Positions 1-11,079 of a stretch of DNA of 64,000 nt are shown here, one piece after another. Under the pieces are notes generated by a model. It saw nothing but the letters and a program-made list of their open reading frames with translations, had not been told where the DNA came from and searched no databases. Position 1 is the first letter of the stretch. Each line of letters starts with the position of its first letter. Source of the DNA: Triticum aestivum (taxonomy: Eukaryota; Streptophyta; Magnoliopsida; Poales; Poaceae). The stretch is from contig NC_057807.1 of the NCBI RefSeq assembly GCF_018294505.1, positions 168,936,685 to 169,000,684 on the forward strand. The letters are read 5' to 3'. The translations under genes and the position numbers were made by a program.

Positions 1-61
1 GTAGCCCGTGGAGGCTGGAGGAGGTCGACGGTGGAGATGAACAGTATCCCGTGGAGTCTCG

Positions 62-335
62 TTTTGCGGTACGCCACACCCTTCCCGATGAACAGGACCC
101 CCGTTTCGACCGTAGCACTCCAACACATGTCCGTTTCGTCCGTTTTGGGGTACGCCACACCCCTCTCGATCAACAGGACCCCCGTTTCGATCGTAGCGCT
201 CCAACACAAGTCCGTGTCGTCCGTTTTGCGGTACGCCACACCCCTCCCGATCAACAGGACCCCCGTTTCGACCGTAGGAGGTCTATTTCCTCCGTATTGC
301 GGTACGCCAGACCCCTCCCGACCAACAGGATCCCG
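62..335 (+). repeat. Tandem array, TACGCCACACCCCTCC unit
   Basis: About four degenerate copies of a 60-85 bp unit carry GGTACGCCACACCCCTCCCG, then GATCAACAGGACCCCCGTTT, then CGACCGTAG. The equivalent array is at 40,935-41,225. Confidence 0.75.
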
Positions 336-803
336 TTTCGAACGTGGCCGATCGAACACAAGGCCGCTTCCTCCGTTCTGTGGTACGCCAGGCCTCGTTT
401 CCATCGCCTGTTCCGTCCAAGCCCTCCAGATGAACACGACGACGCATTCCGTTCTGACCCAGTCGGTTGGCTCCCACGCGTTCTGTTGCCTCCCGATGAA
501 CACGACGCATTCCGTTGCCTCCCCATGAACACGACGAATTCCATTGCCTCCCCATGAACACGACAACGACGCTGTTTCTCCATTCTAACCCAGCCATGTA
601 CATGAGCCCTGGCCATACGTATGCGCGAGTAGGCGTTTGAGACCCCGCCCGTATGTACACATACGCGGCCGTATTTTCTTTCTTCCACCCTGGCCGCTGT
701 ACGTACGTGTACATGCTACGTGCGTGCCTCAACATCGACCAGTATATATGTATGTACACGTTCGCGACCAGAATGACAACGCTACGTACGCTTCGACCAG
801 GTG

Positions 804-1200
804 GGTCCCGACTGTCAGGCAATTCCTTGCGTGCAAAGATGTAGCTGGTGGGTCCCAATAGTTAGGGGGGCGAATCGTTTTGTGTTTTTTTTGCCCGGAC
901 GCACTTCCTTGGGTGCGAAGGTGTAGCTACTGGGTCCCAGCAGTCAGGGGGGCGAATCGTTTTTTTGCCCGGACGTACTTCTTTGCGTGCGAAGGTGTAG
1001 CTGGTGGGTCCCAGCAGTCAGGGGGGCGAATCATTTTTTTCGGACGGACTTCCTTGTGTGCGAAGATGTAGCTGGTGGGTCCTAGCAGTCAGGGGGGTGA
1101 ATCGTTTTTGCGTGCGAAGACATAGCTGGTGGGTCCCAGCAGTCAGGTGGCGAATCATTTTTTCGCAAAATACGGTGGCCCGTCCGGTGGGTCCCCGCTG
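804..1200 (+). repeat. Tandem array, GGTGGGTCCCAGCAGTCAGG unit
   Basis: Six head-to-tail units of roughly 45-80 bp. Each begins GGTGGGTCCCAGCAGTCAGG, passes GGGCGAATCGTTTTT and ends with TTGCGTGCGAAGATGTAGCT. Length differences lie mainly in the T tract. The counterpart array is at 41,604-41,955 and a diverged one is at 50,460-50,665. Confidence 0.8.
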
Positions 1201-1939
1201 TTAGGTGGAGGAATAGTTATTTTGCGCGTAATAAGGAGGCATTTCCTTGCGGCTGCCGTGGACCCAGCTGTTAGCCTCTCCACATACAGTCCATGTCCGA
1301 TGGAAGTTGTTCCTTGACCATGTTGACCACGCCGTGCCGAGAGCACCACGGCGGTGGACGACGGCGAGGCCTAGGAAGGGGACGACGCGGAGCCGGGGAA
1401 GACGTGGCAGTGGATGCACACGTGAAGAGGAGTACGAGGGTTCACTGGTTCGGTTGCGCTGCCGTCGCCGCAAAATAACAGGGGGTGTGGGTGAGTGGAG
1501 GGATGGCCTGGCCAGCGGTGGGAGTAGTAGGGGGCGGTGAGGCCTCTGCGGCAGCACAGCCGGCCATGGAAGGCAGGAGCAGGTGGCACGACTGGGGCTG
1601 CTTTGGGCGGCTGGAGCAAGAAGACCAGAGGTTGAAGAAGCACGACGGACATTGGATGGACATCGTACGGTCACTGCAGCTAGAATCGTTTATATTGACT
1701 AAGTTGACAAAGCCCTTAGTACATCAACTTAGTTGGCCCATAGGTCAGCTTCCGAAACGGTTCTCCCCAGATGTCAGGGGGAGGAATCATTTTTTGGATG
1801 GGTGAAGCTAGAATATCCGAGATTGAAGAAGAAGCTCGGCATCCGTTGGATGGACATCCAACGGCCACTGCTGCTAGAACCGTGTGTTGACTATAAGTTG
1901 ACAAAGCCTTGCATACGTGTCAACTATGTTTTTTTAGGG

Positions 1940-2395
1940 GACGCGTCAACTTAGTAAGGCCAAAAGTGTGTGTGGCAGAGAACTTATAGCCCATTTGAGA
2001 TTTGTAAGAATGTGTAGCCCATTTATGAATTCTAATGGAATTCACTATAGCCCATTTACATCTTGTTAATGTACAACCCATTTCAACCAATCGTTCAAAA
2101 CCGAATTCAATAAAATTTCCCACATTTTGATGGGATCCGAAATATTTTTATCCCAAATTTTTTAGTCAGATTAAATACAATTTCAATATAAATTTATATT
2201 ATGTAAAAATCCAGCTAAACATTGCGCTCGCAACAATTAGTGAAATTAAAATTCTCAATATCCAAAAATAATATTTTATAAAGTAATTACGTGTTTGGTG
2301 CATTTTTTTTGTAGTTACTGCCCAGTTTTTATAATTACATCCCATTTATTATTTCTTAAAGCCCATTTTCTTGTGAAGCCTAATGCATCCCCCCT
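1940..2395 (+). repeat. AT-rich AGCCCATTT array
   Basis: The word AGCCCATTT or ACCCATTT recurs about six times in AT-rich sequence with no gene. A shorter version of the same array is at 51,590-51,700, which supports both stretches being equivalent parts of one repeat family. Confidence 0.6.
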
Positions 2396-2721
2396 AGGAA
2401 AGATTTGCAGCCAGCGGGGCAGAGAATAGCAACTTGACCTTGCCTGGGTATTCCTAAAAATAGTATAGCCGGGCTAGCCATTTTCAGCTTGAAAAAAATT
2501 AATATCTGGGCTGGATATCTGCCCTGGGCTAGACTGGCCACAGCCCGCCCAGTTAATACCTGCAGCGATGTTTTCGTTGTTGTTCAGAGGAGAAAAATTA
2601 ATATCTGGGCTAAACATCAAAAAACTCTGCAGGGCTCACACCTCAAAAACACAAATACTGCTCGAGCTGCTTGGTCCTAGCTGTCGGCCGCTACTTGTGC
2701 AATTCTCTCGTTTATTGACTA

Positions 2722-3045
2722 CTCCCTCCTTTCTGGTTTATAGTGCTCAATTCAAAAATCTCACCAATCAAGGTAGATGGCGAGTGGTGGAATACTTTTT
2801 GTAGTTTTGCAAAAGCACCTAATTAATGCTCTTGTTATCCTCAAAAAATTATGTTTGTCAATGCATTAATTGCAATGCATGCATGCATAAAGTACATGCA
2901 TTGGTCAATTTTCTCTTAATACTTGCATGCAATGATTTAATGCACCTTGGAATCTGAACATGTGATGGAAAACAACCAAATTGAGCCTTATAAAATGGAA
3001 AAACTAAAATTTTGAGATAATCCCTATAAACCGGAAAGGAGGAAG
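2722..3045. mobile_element. Stowaway-type (Tc1/mariner) MITE, 324 bp
   Basis: The left end CTCCCTCCTTTCTGGTTTAT and the right end, which reads CTTCCTCCTTTCCGGTTTAT on the other strand, form a terminal inverted repeat with two mismatches. Both ends are flanked by TA (2720-2721 and 3046-3047), the target duplication of Stowaway elements. There is no coding capacity. Confidence 0.85.
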
Positions 3046-3395
3046 TACATAGGTTGACAATGGTGTGGGATCGTGATGTCAGGAAACCAGGAGGAAGCAA
3101 AATAAATTATAGTTATATATTTATATAATAAGGAGGCACTTGCGTACGTGAGGCTATGGCCCTGGTGGGTCCCCATTGTCATCCTCTCCAAGTAAAGTGA
3201 TCTCCTCGCCCGCGCGCGCTTTCCGCCCGAAACAGTCAGCGCCGCCTGCCCCGCTTCCCGGTGCAGGCGATTGCTCCGCCTTCAAAGGACAGAAGTGTCG
3301 TCCGTCCGTCCATCTGCCGCCCACATTAATGACACGCGGTTGCCAAGGCGGCTACTCCGGCGCCACACGTCCGTCCCTCCGCTGCCCACCATTGC

Positions 3396-3403
3396 TATAT
3401 AAA
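3396..3403 (+). promoter_or_regulatory. TATA box ahead of the 3476 reading frame
   Basis: TATATAAA lies 80 bases upstream of an ATG in a good plant context (CCCACCATGGC), after a GC-rich stretch. Spacing and context are those of a plant core promoter. The gene behind it is broken, so it may be a relic. Confidence 0.55.
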
Positions 3404-3475
3404 CTGCTGCGCCGGCCATAGCCGCAATCATCTGCATCCGTTCCCTTTCTCCTGTCCACACCACTACTGCCCACC

Positions 3476-4320
3476 ATGGCTTCCTTGCGCTCTAGCGCTC
3501 TTTGGGACGGGCGGACAACGGACCACAAGGAGATGGCAGCCATTGCTGCCGACCGGCTGGCCGGCAGGCAGCCGGAGGACGACAACGTCCCGATGGAGAA
3601 CATGGTAGTCGACGATCCGGCGCCAACCCCCTCCTCCACGCCATCCTCGCCGGTGCATTGCACCATGACCATCGGCGAGGCCCGTGCCCAATATATGGAC
3701 ACGGTGAGGCAGATGCATGAGGAGCAGTTCCGGGAGGCGCAGGCCCGACGCCGCCTACAACCACCATCTCCTCCAGGAGCACCTGCAGGCGGAGGAGCAG
3801 ATCGCCGCGGAGCGGGCGGAGCAGGAGGCGCTGCTCAACTCGTACCGCTCCGCACGCAAGGGCCGCCTCGAGCGCTGGCGGTACCACATGCGGGTGGCGG
3901 AGGCTACGACCGCCTAAAAGAGGCTAGCAAAGAGGGCAATGAAGCGGGCGAGGCGCTGTTTGGCGAGACCGAGGACGAGGCAGAGGACAATGCCGGCTCC
4001 GACGAGTCCCCGCTCTGCTGGCGTCGATGAGGCCCTTCTCCGTCGAGGCCCCGCGATGCCAACAACGAGGCAGAGGACACCACCGACTCCGCCGAGGCCT
4101 CGCCCTACCAACAACGAGGCAGAGGACATCTCCGGCTCAGCCGAGGCCCCACCCTTCCGGCATCGTGGGGAGGATTTCCACCGCTCCGCCGAGGCGCCGC
4201 CCGTCGGCAACGAGACAGAGAACATCGCCGGCTCCGCCCCCCACTGCCAACGAGGCCGCGCCACACAGAATACAAGGAAGAGTAGAACACGGTAGGTCGC
4301 CGCCGCTTGGGTCCAAGTAA
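3476..4320 (+). pseudogene. Unknown gene with acidic coding repeats, frameshifted
   Basis: I do not recognise the family beyond a vague memory of similar Triticeae repeat-associated genes. The frame opens MASLRSSALWDG after a TATA box and a good ATG context. It contains a Glu/Ala/Gln-rich probable helix (HHLLQEHLQAEEQIAAERAE, near 3760) and an acidic stretch (LKEASKEGNEAGEALFG). These parts lie in different frames: one shift near 3745, a second near 3914 that returns to the first frame, and a third near 4025. From about 4058 to 4240 a 45-base coding repeat gives NNEAED followed by S/T/G and SAEAP, three to four times. Codon choice and amino-acid sense are kept between the shifts, so this is probably a recently disabled gene rather than chance sequence. 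A sequencing error at each shift is possible but less likely for three shifts. Confidence 0.5.
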
Positions 4321-4439
4321 GGCCACCGCTGCTACCCTCCGGTTGAGGCCAAGCTAGGCGGGTTGACCATTGACGGCCGGATAGCTTCTTGGCGGCGACG
4401 TGGAGTCGGAGAGCTGCGCTGGAGAAGAACACTGCTTCT

Positions 4440-4523
4440 ACTTAACTGCTGGTGCAGTTGGCTGACTGACACATGGGCCCAACAGGCCACATGTCAGTTA
4501 TGCAACTGCACCTGCAGTTAAGT
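4440..4523. repeat. Imperfect palindrome
   Basis: The left arm starts ACTTAACTGCTGGTGCAGTT and the right arm ends TGCAACTGCACCTGCAGTTA before AGT. The arms are imperfect inverted repeats around a GACACATGGGCCC centre. The last bases of the right arm serve as the target site of the solo LTR that begins at 4523. Confidence 0.6.
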
Positions 4524-6096
4524 GCTACATCTTGAGCTTGCGTTGGTTTTCCTTGAAGAGGAAAGGGTGATGCAGCAATAGTAGCCTAAGTATTTCCCTC
4601 AGTTTTTGAGAACCAAGGTATCAATCCAGTAGGAGGCTCCTCAAAAGTCCCACGCACCTACACAAACAAACAAAGAACTCGCAACCAACACAATAAAGGG
4701 GTTGTCAATCCCTTCACGGCCACTTGCGAAAGTGAGATCTAATAGAGATAGTATGATAAGATAAATATATTTTTGGTATTTTATAATATAGATGCAAAAA
4801 GTAAAGATGCAAATAAAAGTAGATTGGAAGCAAATAAGATAAGAGATAGACCCGGGGGCCATAGGTTTCACTAGAGGCTTCTCTCAAGATAGCATAAGTA
4901 TTACAGTGGGTGAACAAATTACTGTCGAGCAATTGATAGAAAAGCGAATAATTATGATAGTATCTAGGCATGATCATGTATATAGGCATCACGTCCGTGA
5001 CAAGTAGATCGACTCCTTCCTGCATCTACTACTATTACTCCACACATCGACCGACTCCTTCCTGCATCTAGAGTATTAAGTTCATAAGAACAGAGTAATG
5101 CCTTAAGCAAGATGACATGATGTAGAGGGATAAACTCATGCAATATGATATAACCCCCATCTTTTTATCCACGATGGCAACAATACAATATGTGCCTTGC
5201 AACCCTTTCTGTCACTGGGTAAGGACACCACAAGATTGAACCCAAAGCTAAGCACTTCTCCCATGGCAAGAAAGATCAATCTAGTAAGCCAAACCAAACT
5301 GATAATTCGAAGAGACTTGCAAAGATAACTCAATCATACATAAAAGAATTCAGAGGGGATTCAAATATTTCTCATAGATAAACTTGATCATAAACTCACA
5401 ATTCATCGGATCTCACAAACACAACGCAAAAAGAGTTTACATCAAATAGATCTCCACAAGAGAGGGGGAGAACATTGTATTGAGATCCAAAAAGAGAGAA
5501 GAATCCATCTAGCTAATAACTATGGACCCGAAGGTCTGTGGTAAACTACTCACAACTCATCAGAAGGGCTATGGTGTTAATGTAGAAGCCCTCCATGGTC
5601 GATAACCCCTCTGACGGAGCACCGACGAAGGCTCCAAGAAGGGATCTCGCGGATACAGAAGGTTACGATGGTGGAAATTGTGTTTCGTTGGCCCCCTGGA
5701 TGTTTTCGGGGTACGTAGGCTTATATAGGAGGAAGAAGTACGTCGGTGGCCGCCCGAGGGGCCCACGAGACAGGGGGTGCACCCTATAGAGGGGGGGCGC
5801 CCTACCCTCTCGTGGCCGCCTTGGCTGCTTCTTGACTTGCACTCCAAGTCCTCTGGATCACGTTCGTTCCAAAAATCACGGTCCCGAAGGTTTCATTCCG
5901 TTTGGACTCCGTTTGATATTCCTTTTCTTTAAAATACTGTAATAGGCAAAAAAACAACAATATTGGCTGGGCCTCCGGTTAGTAGGTTAGTCCCAAAAAT
6001 GATATAAATGTGTAAAATAAAGCCCATAAACATCCAAAAGGGGTAATATAATAGCATGGAACAATCAAAAATTATAGATACGTTGGAGACGTATCA
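4523..6096 (-). mobile_element. Solo LTR (1,574 bp) with TTAAG target duplication
   Basis: On the minus strand the element begins TGATACGTCTCCAACGTATC and ends in GATGTAGCA, so it has TG...CA ends. It is flanked on both sides by TTAAG (4518-4522 and 6097-6101), a perfect 5-bp target-site duplication. No primer-binding site, internal domain or second LTR lies beside it, so it is a solo LTR, the usual result of LTR-LTR recombination. The TGATACGTC start is common among Triticeae gypsy-type LTRs; the exact family was not assigned. Confidence 0.9.
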
Positions 6097-6366
6097 TTAA
6101 GTCAGTGAAGCTTCTGTTCGGCTCAGCGGGACACATGTGGGTAGCTTCGGTTAATTAATTATACCTCTAGCGCACCCCTTTTTAGTTGAAGAGTGTATGA
6201 AATGTAATGAAATCCGACATGTTTATATGAAATCCGACCATGTATGAATGAATTTATTTCGATTAGTTCGAATTCCTGTATCACTGGCATTGGATGAACA
6301 TGCAAAACAATACGTACTAGCATTGTTCCCAGGGTGATCACCTCGTTTGCAGCAGTTTCACATGTA

Positions 6367-6492
6367 CTCCCTTCGGTCCTTTCTAGTCTGCATACAAGTT
6401 TTGTCTGCAGTCAAAGTATCTCTACTTTGACCAATCTGACACAAAAAAGTATGCACTTTCACAATGTGCGAAGTAAAAAGGAACATAAGGAG
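6367..6492. mobile_element. Stowaway-type MITE, 126 bp
   Basis: The left end CTCCCTTCGGTCCTTTCTAG pairs imperfectly with the right end, which reads CTCCTTATGTTCCTTTTTAC on the other strand. Both sides are flanked by TA (6365-6366 and 6493-6494). Confidence 0.65.
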
Positions 6493-6599
6493 TACAAAGA
6501 GTTTGAGCAGCTTTTTAGCATTTTTGTACATTGCAATCAAACACACAGGGCTGGCAATTCATAGAGAACATTCAAAACAATCTATGATTATGCATCTCA

Positions 6600-8460
6600 G
6601 CGACTCACATGTCAGAGGCAATATTTACTTCACAACTAAAGAATAAAGAAAAAATTGATCGACGCTGCTGACAGCAAAGGGCGTCCCATTCGAAAATATC
6701 AAACGCGTGTCTTGCTAAAATCAATGAGCAAAATTTGACAAGGTTGTCCCATTCCAAAATATCAAATGCCTACGATTGTGGAATGGGCAGGGTTTGCCAT
6801 CAGTTCGAACATTGACATGACACCTCATGCTAAATAAACCAGCTGTTCTTTTTGTGCAGTTCCACCAAAATCAATCAAATTTGCGCGTAGGTTGTATGAT
6901 TTCGCCCTTATATGTTGCAACACCTTGAACTTATCGGCACCTCCTTTCTTGTGGTGGAAATAAATGATTTGATGTATTCATGAACATTTTGTGCAGTTCC
7001 CATTGAAATCAAGCTGAGCACCCCTGTTTGCACAAATACAAAAAAGTGATTAGTATAAAACAAAATGTACTATGAATTGACAGTTTCAACAGGCACCTAC
7101 ATGGTCCATGTAGAGCACACTTTTAGAAAAATGGAACTCACCAGAAAGAATCCTAGAACAACATTGTACACGCGCATCACAGCAAAAAATGGAGATTTGT
7201 CAGTCCTTCTGAGCTGAAGTTAGTTTGGTCTTGTGGGGAGTAATGTAACCATCCTTCAACTGCTCCTTCTGATGAGAAGATAGACAGGGCTTCTTCATCC
7301 TGGCATAATCGGAACTAGTCACTTCACGTACTCCATATTCTTCTTCAGAGGAAGATGATCCTGTTGTGCAAAGACAAGAGGACTACTAAATGCTAGCATC
7401 CCTGTTTGCTTGAAAAAAAGGAAAGGAAATATTTAAAACAACACATATGAAGCACTTCTCAAGGACAATAACACTTTTTCATGATAGTATCTAAACAGTA
7501 GCACAACACCAATAGATATGACAAAGCTCAATCATATGGATGAAATCAGTGGGCGAAGACCAACCTTTGTCAGGAGGCTTATTGTGTAGAGCATACAGAC
7601 GAAGCACTTCTCTGGAACCATATGTTGCTATCTACGGTGGTGGCCATGCTTACTATATACTCCTCGATTAGTTTAATGTTTCCAACATATTCTTGTGCAG
7701 TTCCACTAAAATATATGGTATCTTCAAAGAAGATCCCTGTTTGCACAAGTAGAGATAATTACTTATTACATTAAGAGTGGTATCAAATCAGTGGCAAAAC
7801 AATTGCTCGTTCCAGCCATAGTAATAAATTAAGATGCAAAACTATATCATTACTTGTGTCATCACAGCTCCAGCGCTTCATTATAGCATCGAGAGTTGAT
7901 TTTTGTTTTTCTTCCGCTTGTTCTTCCCCTTCATCACTTGGTTCAATAACAGACAAGCTTCGCCTTCAATGTAAGATTTGGCATGTCAATTAGGGAGCAC
8001 AAGTATAGTACTAAACTTAATTTTCTGATGAAAGTGGCAAAATACAAGCCAACAGTTGTGAAATATCCTTATCTTACCTCAATGGGATATTACAGTGCAC
8101 ATACAGATTGGAAGTCTTGTCTCCATTTGTGCAGTTCACTAAAATCAAGCAACATTATCGTACAAGTAGTACAACAGATGAAAGCACACTGCAGAATCAT
8201 GTGAAAGAAGGCTAGTACTGACCTCTCATGATGTGGAATTCAAATAACTCACAAGAAGAAGATCTGAACCAAATTTGCCAACACGGATAGGAAGTAAGAT
8301 ATCCTCTTGTGCAGTTCCACTAAGATCAAGCAATCAAGCAACGTTGTCGGTGTGACATTTTGGTTGCACTGCACAAAACACTCTTAAAACAGAAGTGTTT
8401 TGTGTCGTGCAACAAAAGGTCACAATGGCAATGAGGTGAAGTAGATAACCCTGTTTACAC
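6600..8460 (-). pseudogene. Decayed multi-exon gene with a repeated exon-like motif; possible B3 (REM-like) relative
   Basis: No long open frame remains, but minus-strand pieces look like plant exons. One piece (about 7215-7365) reads SSSSEEEYGVREVTSSDY and then LKDGYITPHKTKLTSAQKD; this resembles the linker of REM-type B3 proteins as I remember it. Another (about 7868-7965) reads RRSLSVIEPSDEGEEQAEEK. Five minus-strand copies of a motif like TTTTAGTGGAACTGCACAA lie at 6851, 6989, 7691, 8127 and 8307. Splice-acceptor-like words ending CAAACAGGG or a close variant precede several segments (7021, 7733, 8448). The probable promoter and 5' exon are at 9510-9813, and a partial paralogue is at 12,126-12,650. 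The B3 assignment rests on short segments and is tentative; the presence of a decayed gene is more certain. Confidence 0.4.
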
Positions 8461-8686
8461 AGAGGTGCAAAGGAAACAATTAGTGGTCAATAATGGTGGA
8501 TGACACAGAAGCCAACAAAAAGAAGCATCTACCTTATCTAAATGGGAAAGAAAGCAAGACAGTAGCATTTCTCAAACGGTGGCATTGATTAATATTGACA
8601 TACAGATTATATTAACAATAAAATTCGTTAAACATGTAATTTGCTTTTAACTGTGGCATTGCATCAATTTTCCAGCGGCATTATTA

Positions 8687-8998
8687 GAGGGTGTTTGTTT
8701 ACATGGACATTTTGGTGTAGGGACTAAAAAAAACTCCGTGTCAGTCCCATCTAAACCAAACAGGAGGGACTTTTAGGGACTAAAAGTGGGCATTTGGGAC
8801 TAAAGAAAGAAGACCCCGAGGGAGTCTTTTTGGGACTTTTTCCAACAGTTGCCCCTGCCACGCATCGCACCTTGCCTCTATTAGTTCATTACTAGGGGTA
8901 ACATGGTCTTTTAGCATGTCATTTAATAACCTCTAGTCCATGTTTAGTCCCTGGAACCAAGCAGGTAGGGACTAGGGAGTTTTTAACCAAACAGGGCC
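8687..8998. mobile_element. PIF/Harbinger (Tourist-like) MITE, 312 bp
   Basis: The left end GAGGGTGTTTGTTTA and the right end, GGCCCTGTTTGGTTA on the other strand, form an imperfect terminal inverted repeat. The flanks are TTA (8684-8686 and 8999-9001), the usual target duplication of this superfamily. The interior contains several GGGACTAAA or TTTAGTCCC words and no gene. Confidence 0.75.
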
Positions 8999-9214
8999 TT
9001 AGATTAACAACAGCTAATGAGTTGCACGGGACAGTGGACGCACCAGCACCATGTGCATCTACCGATGTACTGTGTTCATGCACAGTCTGTTGCAACAAAG
9101 AACAAACAACCAAGGAGCATATTTGTGTTGGTCCCAGTTTTGTTATCTTTAGACACCTTTCCCTATGTGAGCGCAGCAAATCTAGTCCCGCTCAAACTCT
9201 ACAGCCTTGTCCCT

Positions 9215-9470
9215 TCCTTTCCTTTTTGAACAAGTACTTTCTCCCCTTCCTTTCCTCTTTGAACCACGTCCTAGATTTATGCGATACAACTTTCCCCACT
9301 ACTTTCCCCCATTCCTTTCCTCTTTGAATCACATCCTAGATTCATGCTATACAACTTTGCCCCTTCATTTCCTCTTTGAACCACGTCCTAGATTCATGCT
9401 ATATACAACTTATCCCACTACTTTCCCCCACTCCTTTCCTCTTTGAACCACGTCCTAGATTCATGGTATA
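9215..9470 (+). repeat. Minisatellite, about 55-68 bp unit, four copies
   Basis: Units contain TTTCCTCTTTGAACCACGTC followed by CTAGATTCATG and a short ATACAACTTTCCCC stretch. Copies start near 9245, 9312, 9367 and 9437. It lies just outside the probable first exon of the decayed gene to its left. Confidence 0.8.
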
Positions 9471-9509
9471 CATGCAGCTAGAGCAATGCATGTGGAGTAA
9501 GTAAATTAT

Positions 9510-9813
9510 ACCTTAAGGTTCTTGGGGCGTGGTTCGTGGGCGACGGGACAGCGGCGAAGAAGAAGGGGTCGGAGGCCCTCCCGCGTCACCGCTAGGTGAA
9601 AGTGAACAGCTGCGCCGGTAGTGGATTCCCTCCCTCGCCGACGGCGACAGCGTTAAGCCACCTTCCCTTCTCGGCGGACGGATTCTGCCAGCTCTTTGAG
9701 CAGTAGTGAGGGGAGTGAGAGGCCAAAAAAGTCTTGTTTAGATCTGGAGAGGGCGAGAGATTGTGAAGAGAGCAACTACAAGCGCTGAGGCTCCAACGTG
9801 TATATATATACTG
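9510..9813 (-). promoter_or_regulatory. TATA promoter and probable 5' exon of the decayed minus-strand gene
   Basis: On the minus strand a TATATATATA core at about 9800-9812 is followed by a CT-rich leader (GTTGCTCTCTTCACAATCTC), typical of plant 5' untranslated regions. A donor-like junction CCTTAAG|GTATAA lies at 9512/9511. The same leader word, GTTGCTCTCTTCACACTCTC, follows a TATATAC core in the paralogous copy near 12,580-12,650. Conservation of this arrangement in two copies supports a real promoter. Confidence 0.5.
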
Positions 9814-9969
9814 GAGAGAGAGTGTGAAGCGTGCAAACCATAGAAAACAAGTGCCGAGGCTGTAGCTTATACGTGATGAGGTGATTATACGGTCACTACG
9901 AGATCGTATAGCTCCGTATCCATCCATTTTGACCAGTCAAAGAATCCTCCTGGCACAAATTATGCTCAA

Positions 9970-10033
9970 GTGTAGTTATCGAACCTGAGACCTCAAGTTT
10001 GATGAGCGAACAGGCTATCCAGCTACACAACCC
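9970..10033 (-). other. tRNA-like sequence (tRNA pseudogene or SINE head)
   Basis: On the minus strand a B-box-like GGTTCGATAAC is preceded by GAGGTCTCA and, further upstream, by an A-box-like GTAGCTGGATAGCCTG. A paired 3' acceptor stem was not found, so this is not a functional tRNA gene. Confidence 0.3.
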
Positions 10034-10034
10034 T

Positions 10035-11077
10035 CCCGTTATGTTCAACGAGAGGAAAATAACCATTTATACATTCCCGCATTCGTGTGACAATCATGCC
10101 GTGTTTTTTTCGTGTGTGGGGAGTCATTGGGATTTCAATCATAATCGTGTCATGTGGCTTTGGTGGTAAGACTATCCACAGTGGTGCAGAAATAATGCAG
10201 CCTTAGTCACCTTACCTCTCTCCACGTAGTACGTTGGGTCCCACTAGTTAGAGGGTGAAACAAACAAATTAATAAGAAAAATTAAAAGCGCCAGCGGTGT
10301 ATCTTACCTCACACATCTCGCTACTGCTCGGGAACGCTGTCCAATTGATCCCTCTGTTCGCTCACATACTATTTTAAGTGAGTCCTTATTATAACATGCA
10401 CACAAATTTTGGGCACTTGTATTCGACTTAAGTCAGTGTGCCACTGTATCTCGTATACTTACTACTCCCTCCGTCTAGGTGTAATAAGTCACATTAGAAG
10501 GTGCAACGGGACCAAGGTGCGTGCGTGTGCGTGTGTGTGTTTAACAGCATGTGTGTGTGTTAGAGAGAGACAGATCGACCTACTCCTACAGAGAGATGGT
10601 GTGTATTGTATGATTTTAGCCGCGAGAGTCGGTGCATCCTCTCGTTTTCGGGCGTGTCCGGTAGGGACATGCGGACAGCTGCCACGCCTGCTCCTGACCA
10701 GCCTGGCCCACCCAAAGCCCCTCCATCGCCCGCGCGTGCTTCCCGCCCGAAACGATCATCGCGGCTCCAAAGAATCGGTGCCGCATTCATGCCCGGGCAG
10801 AGCAAATGCGACCTCTCACTGGCGCAAGAGTGATGGTTGCTTTGTCCGTCCAACTTACTGCTGGGTCTATGTGATCTGACGGCTCATTGGTCTTTATTAC
10901 TGAGGTGGTAGGACTGCTGGATGTCCCACACTTTCGGCAAAAGGAGGTACTACTACTAGATTACAATTTTCTCCATTCTTACAGCGGAGGAGTGCAAGAG
11001 CAGTGAAAATACGCAGGCTCAGTGATTACATGGCCCACCTCACACTATCACCGTGCGACACCTAACCCTTTACATAG
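10035..11077. other. No gene recognised; Stowaway fragment and GT-rich tract
   Basis: A single Stowaway-like terminus (TA then CTCCCTCCGTCTAGGTGTAA) starts at 10,465 without a partner end. A GT-rich simple repeat lies at about 10,515-10,560. A GC-rich stretch (10,640-10,860) shares short words such as CCGCCCGAAAC with the promoter region upstream of 3,476. The open frames here are short and have no recognisable domain. Confidence 0.4.
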
Positions 11078-11079
11078 TA

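Larger units (their letters stand above)
1..2400 (+). repeat. CACTA-like element interior (partial, enters from the left edge)
   Basis: This stretch runs parallel to 40,869-42,450, starting with nearly the same bases at the window edge, and to 50,013-51,700. It has the same order of blocks: a tandem array around the word TACGCCACACCCCTCCCGAT, an array around GGTGGGTCCCAGCAGTCAGG, a longer unit starting TAAGGAGGCA and containing TGGACCCAGCTGTCAGCCTC, then AT-rich sequence with repeated AGCCCATTT. The second copy sits behind a recognisable CACTA terminus at 40,085, so this block is taken to belong to the same family, with its left end outside the window. Open frames here are by-products of GC-rich tandem repeats and no transposase was recognised. 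The family call is an inference from the paired copy. Confidence 0.6.

Noticed and set aside
9970..10033. Functional tRNA gene
   Set aside because: B-box and partial A-box words are present, but acceptor and anticodon stems do not pair, so only a tRNA-like relic is claimed.
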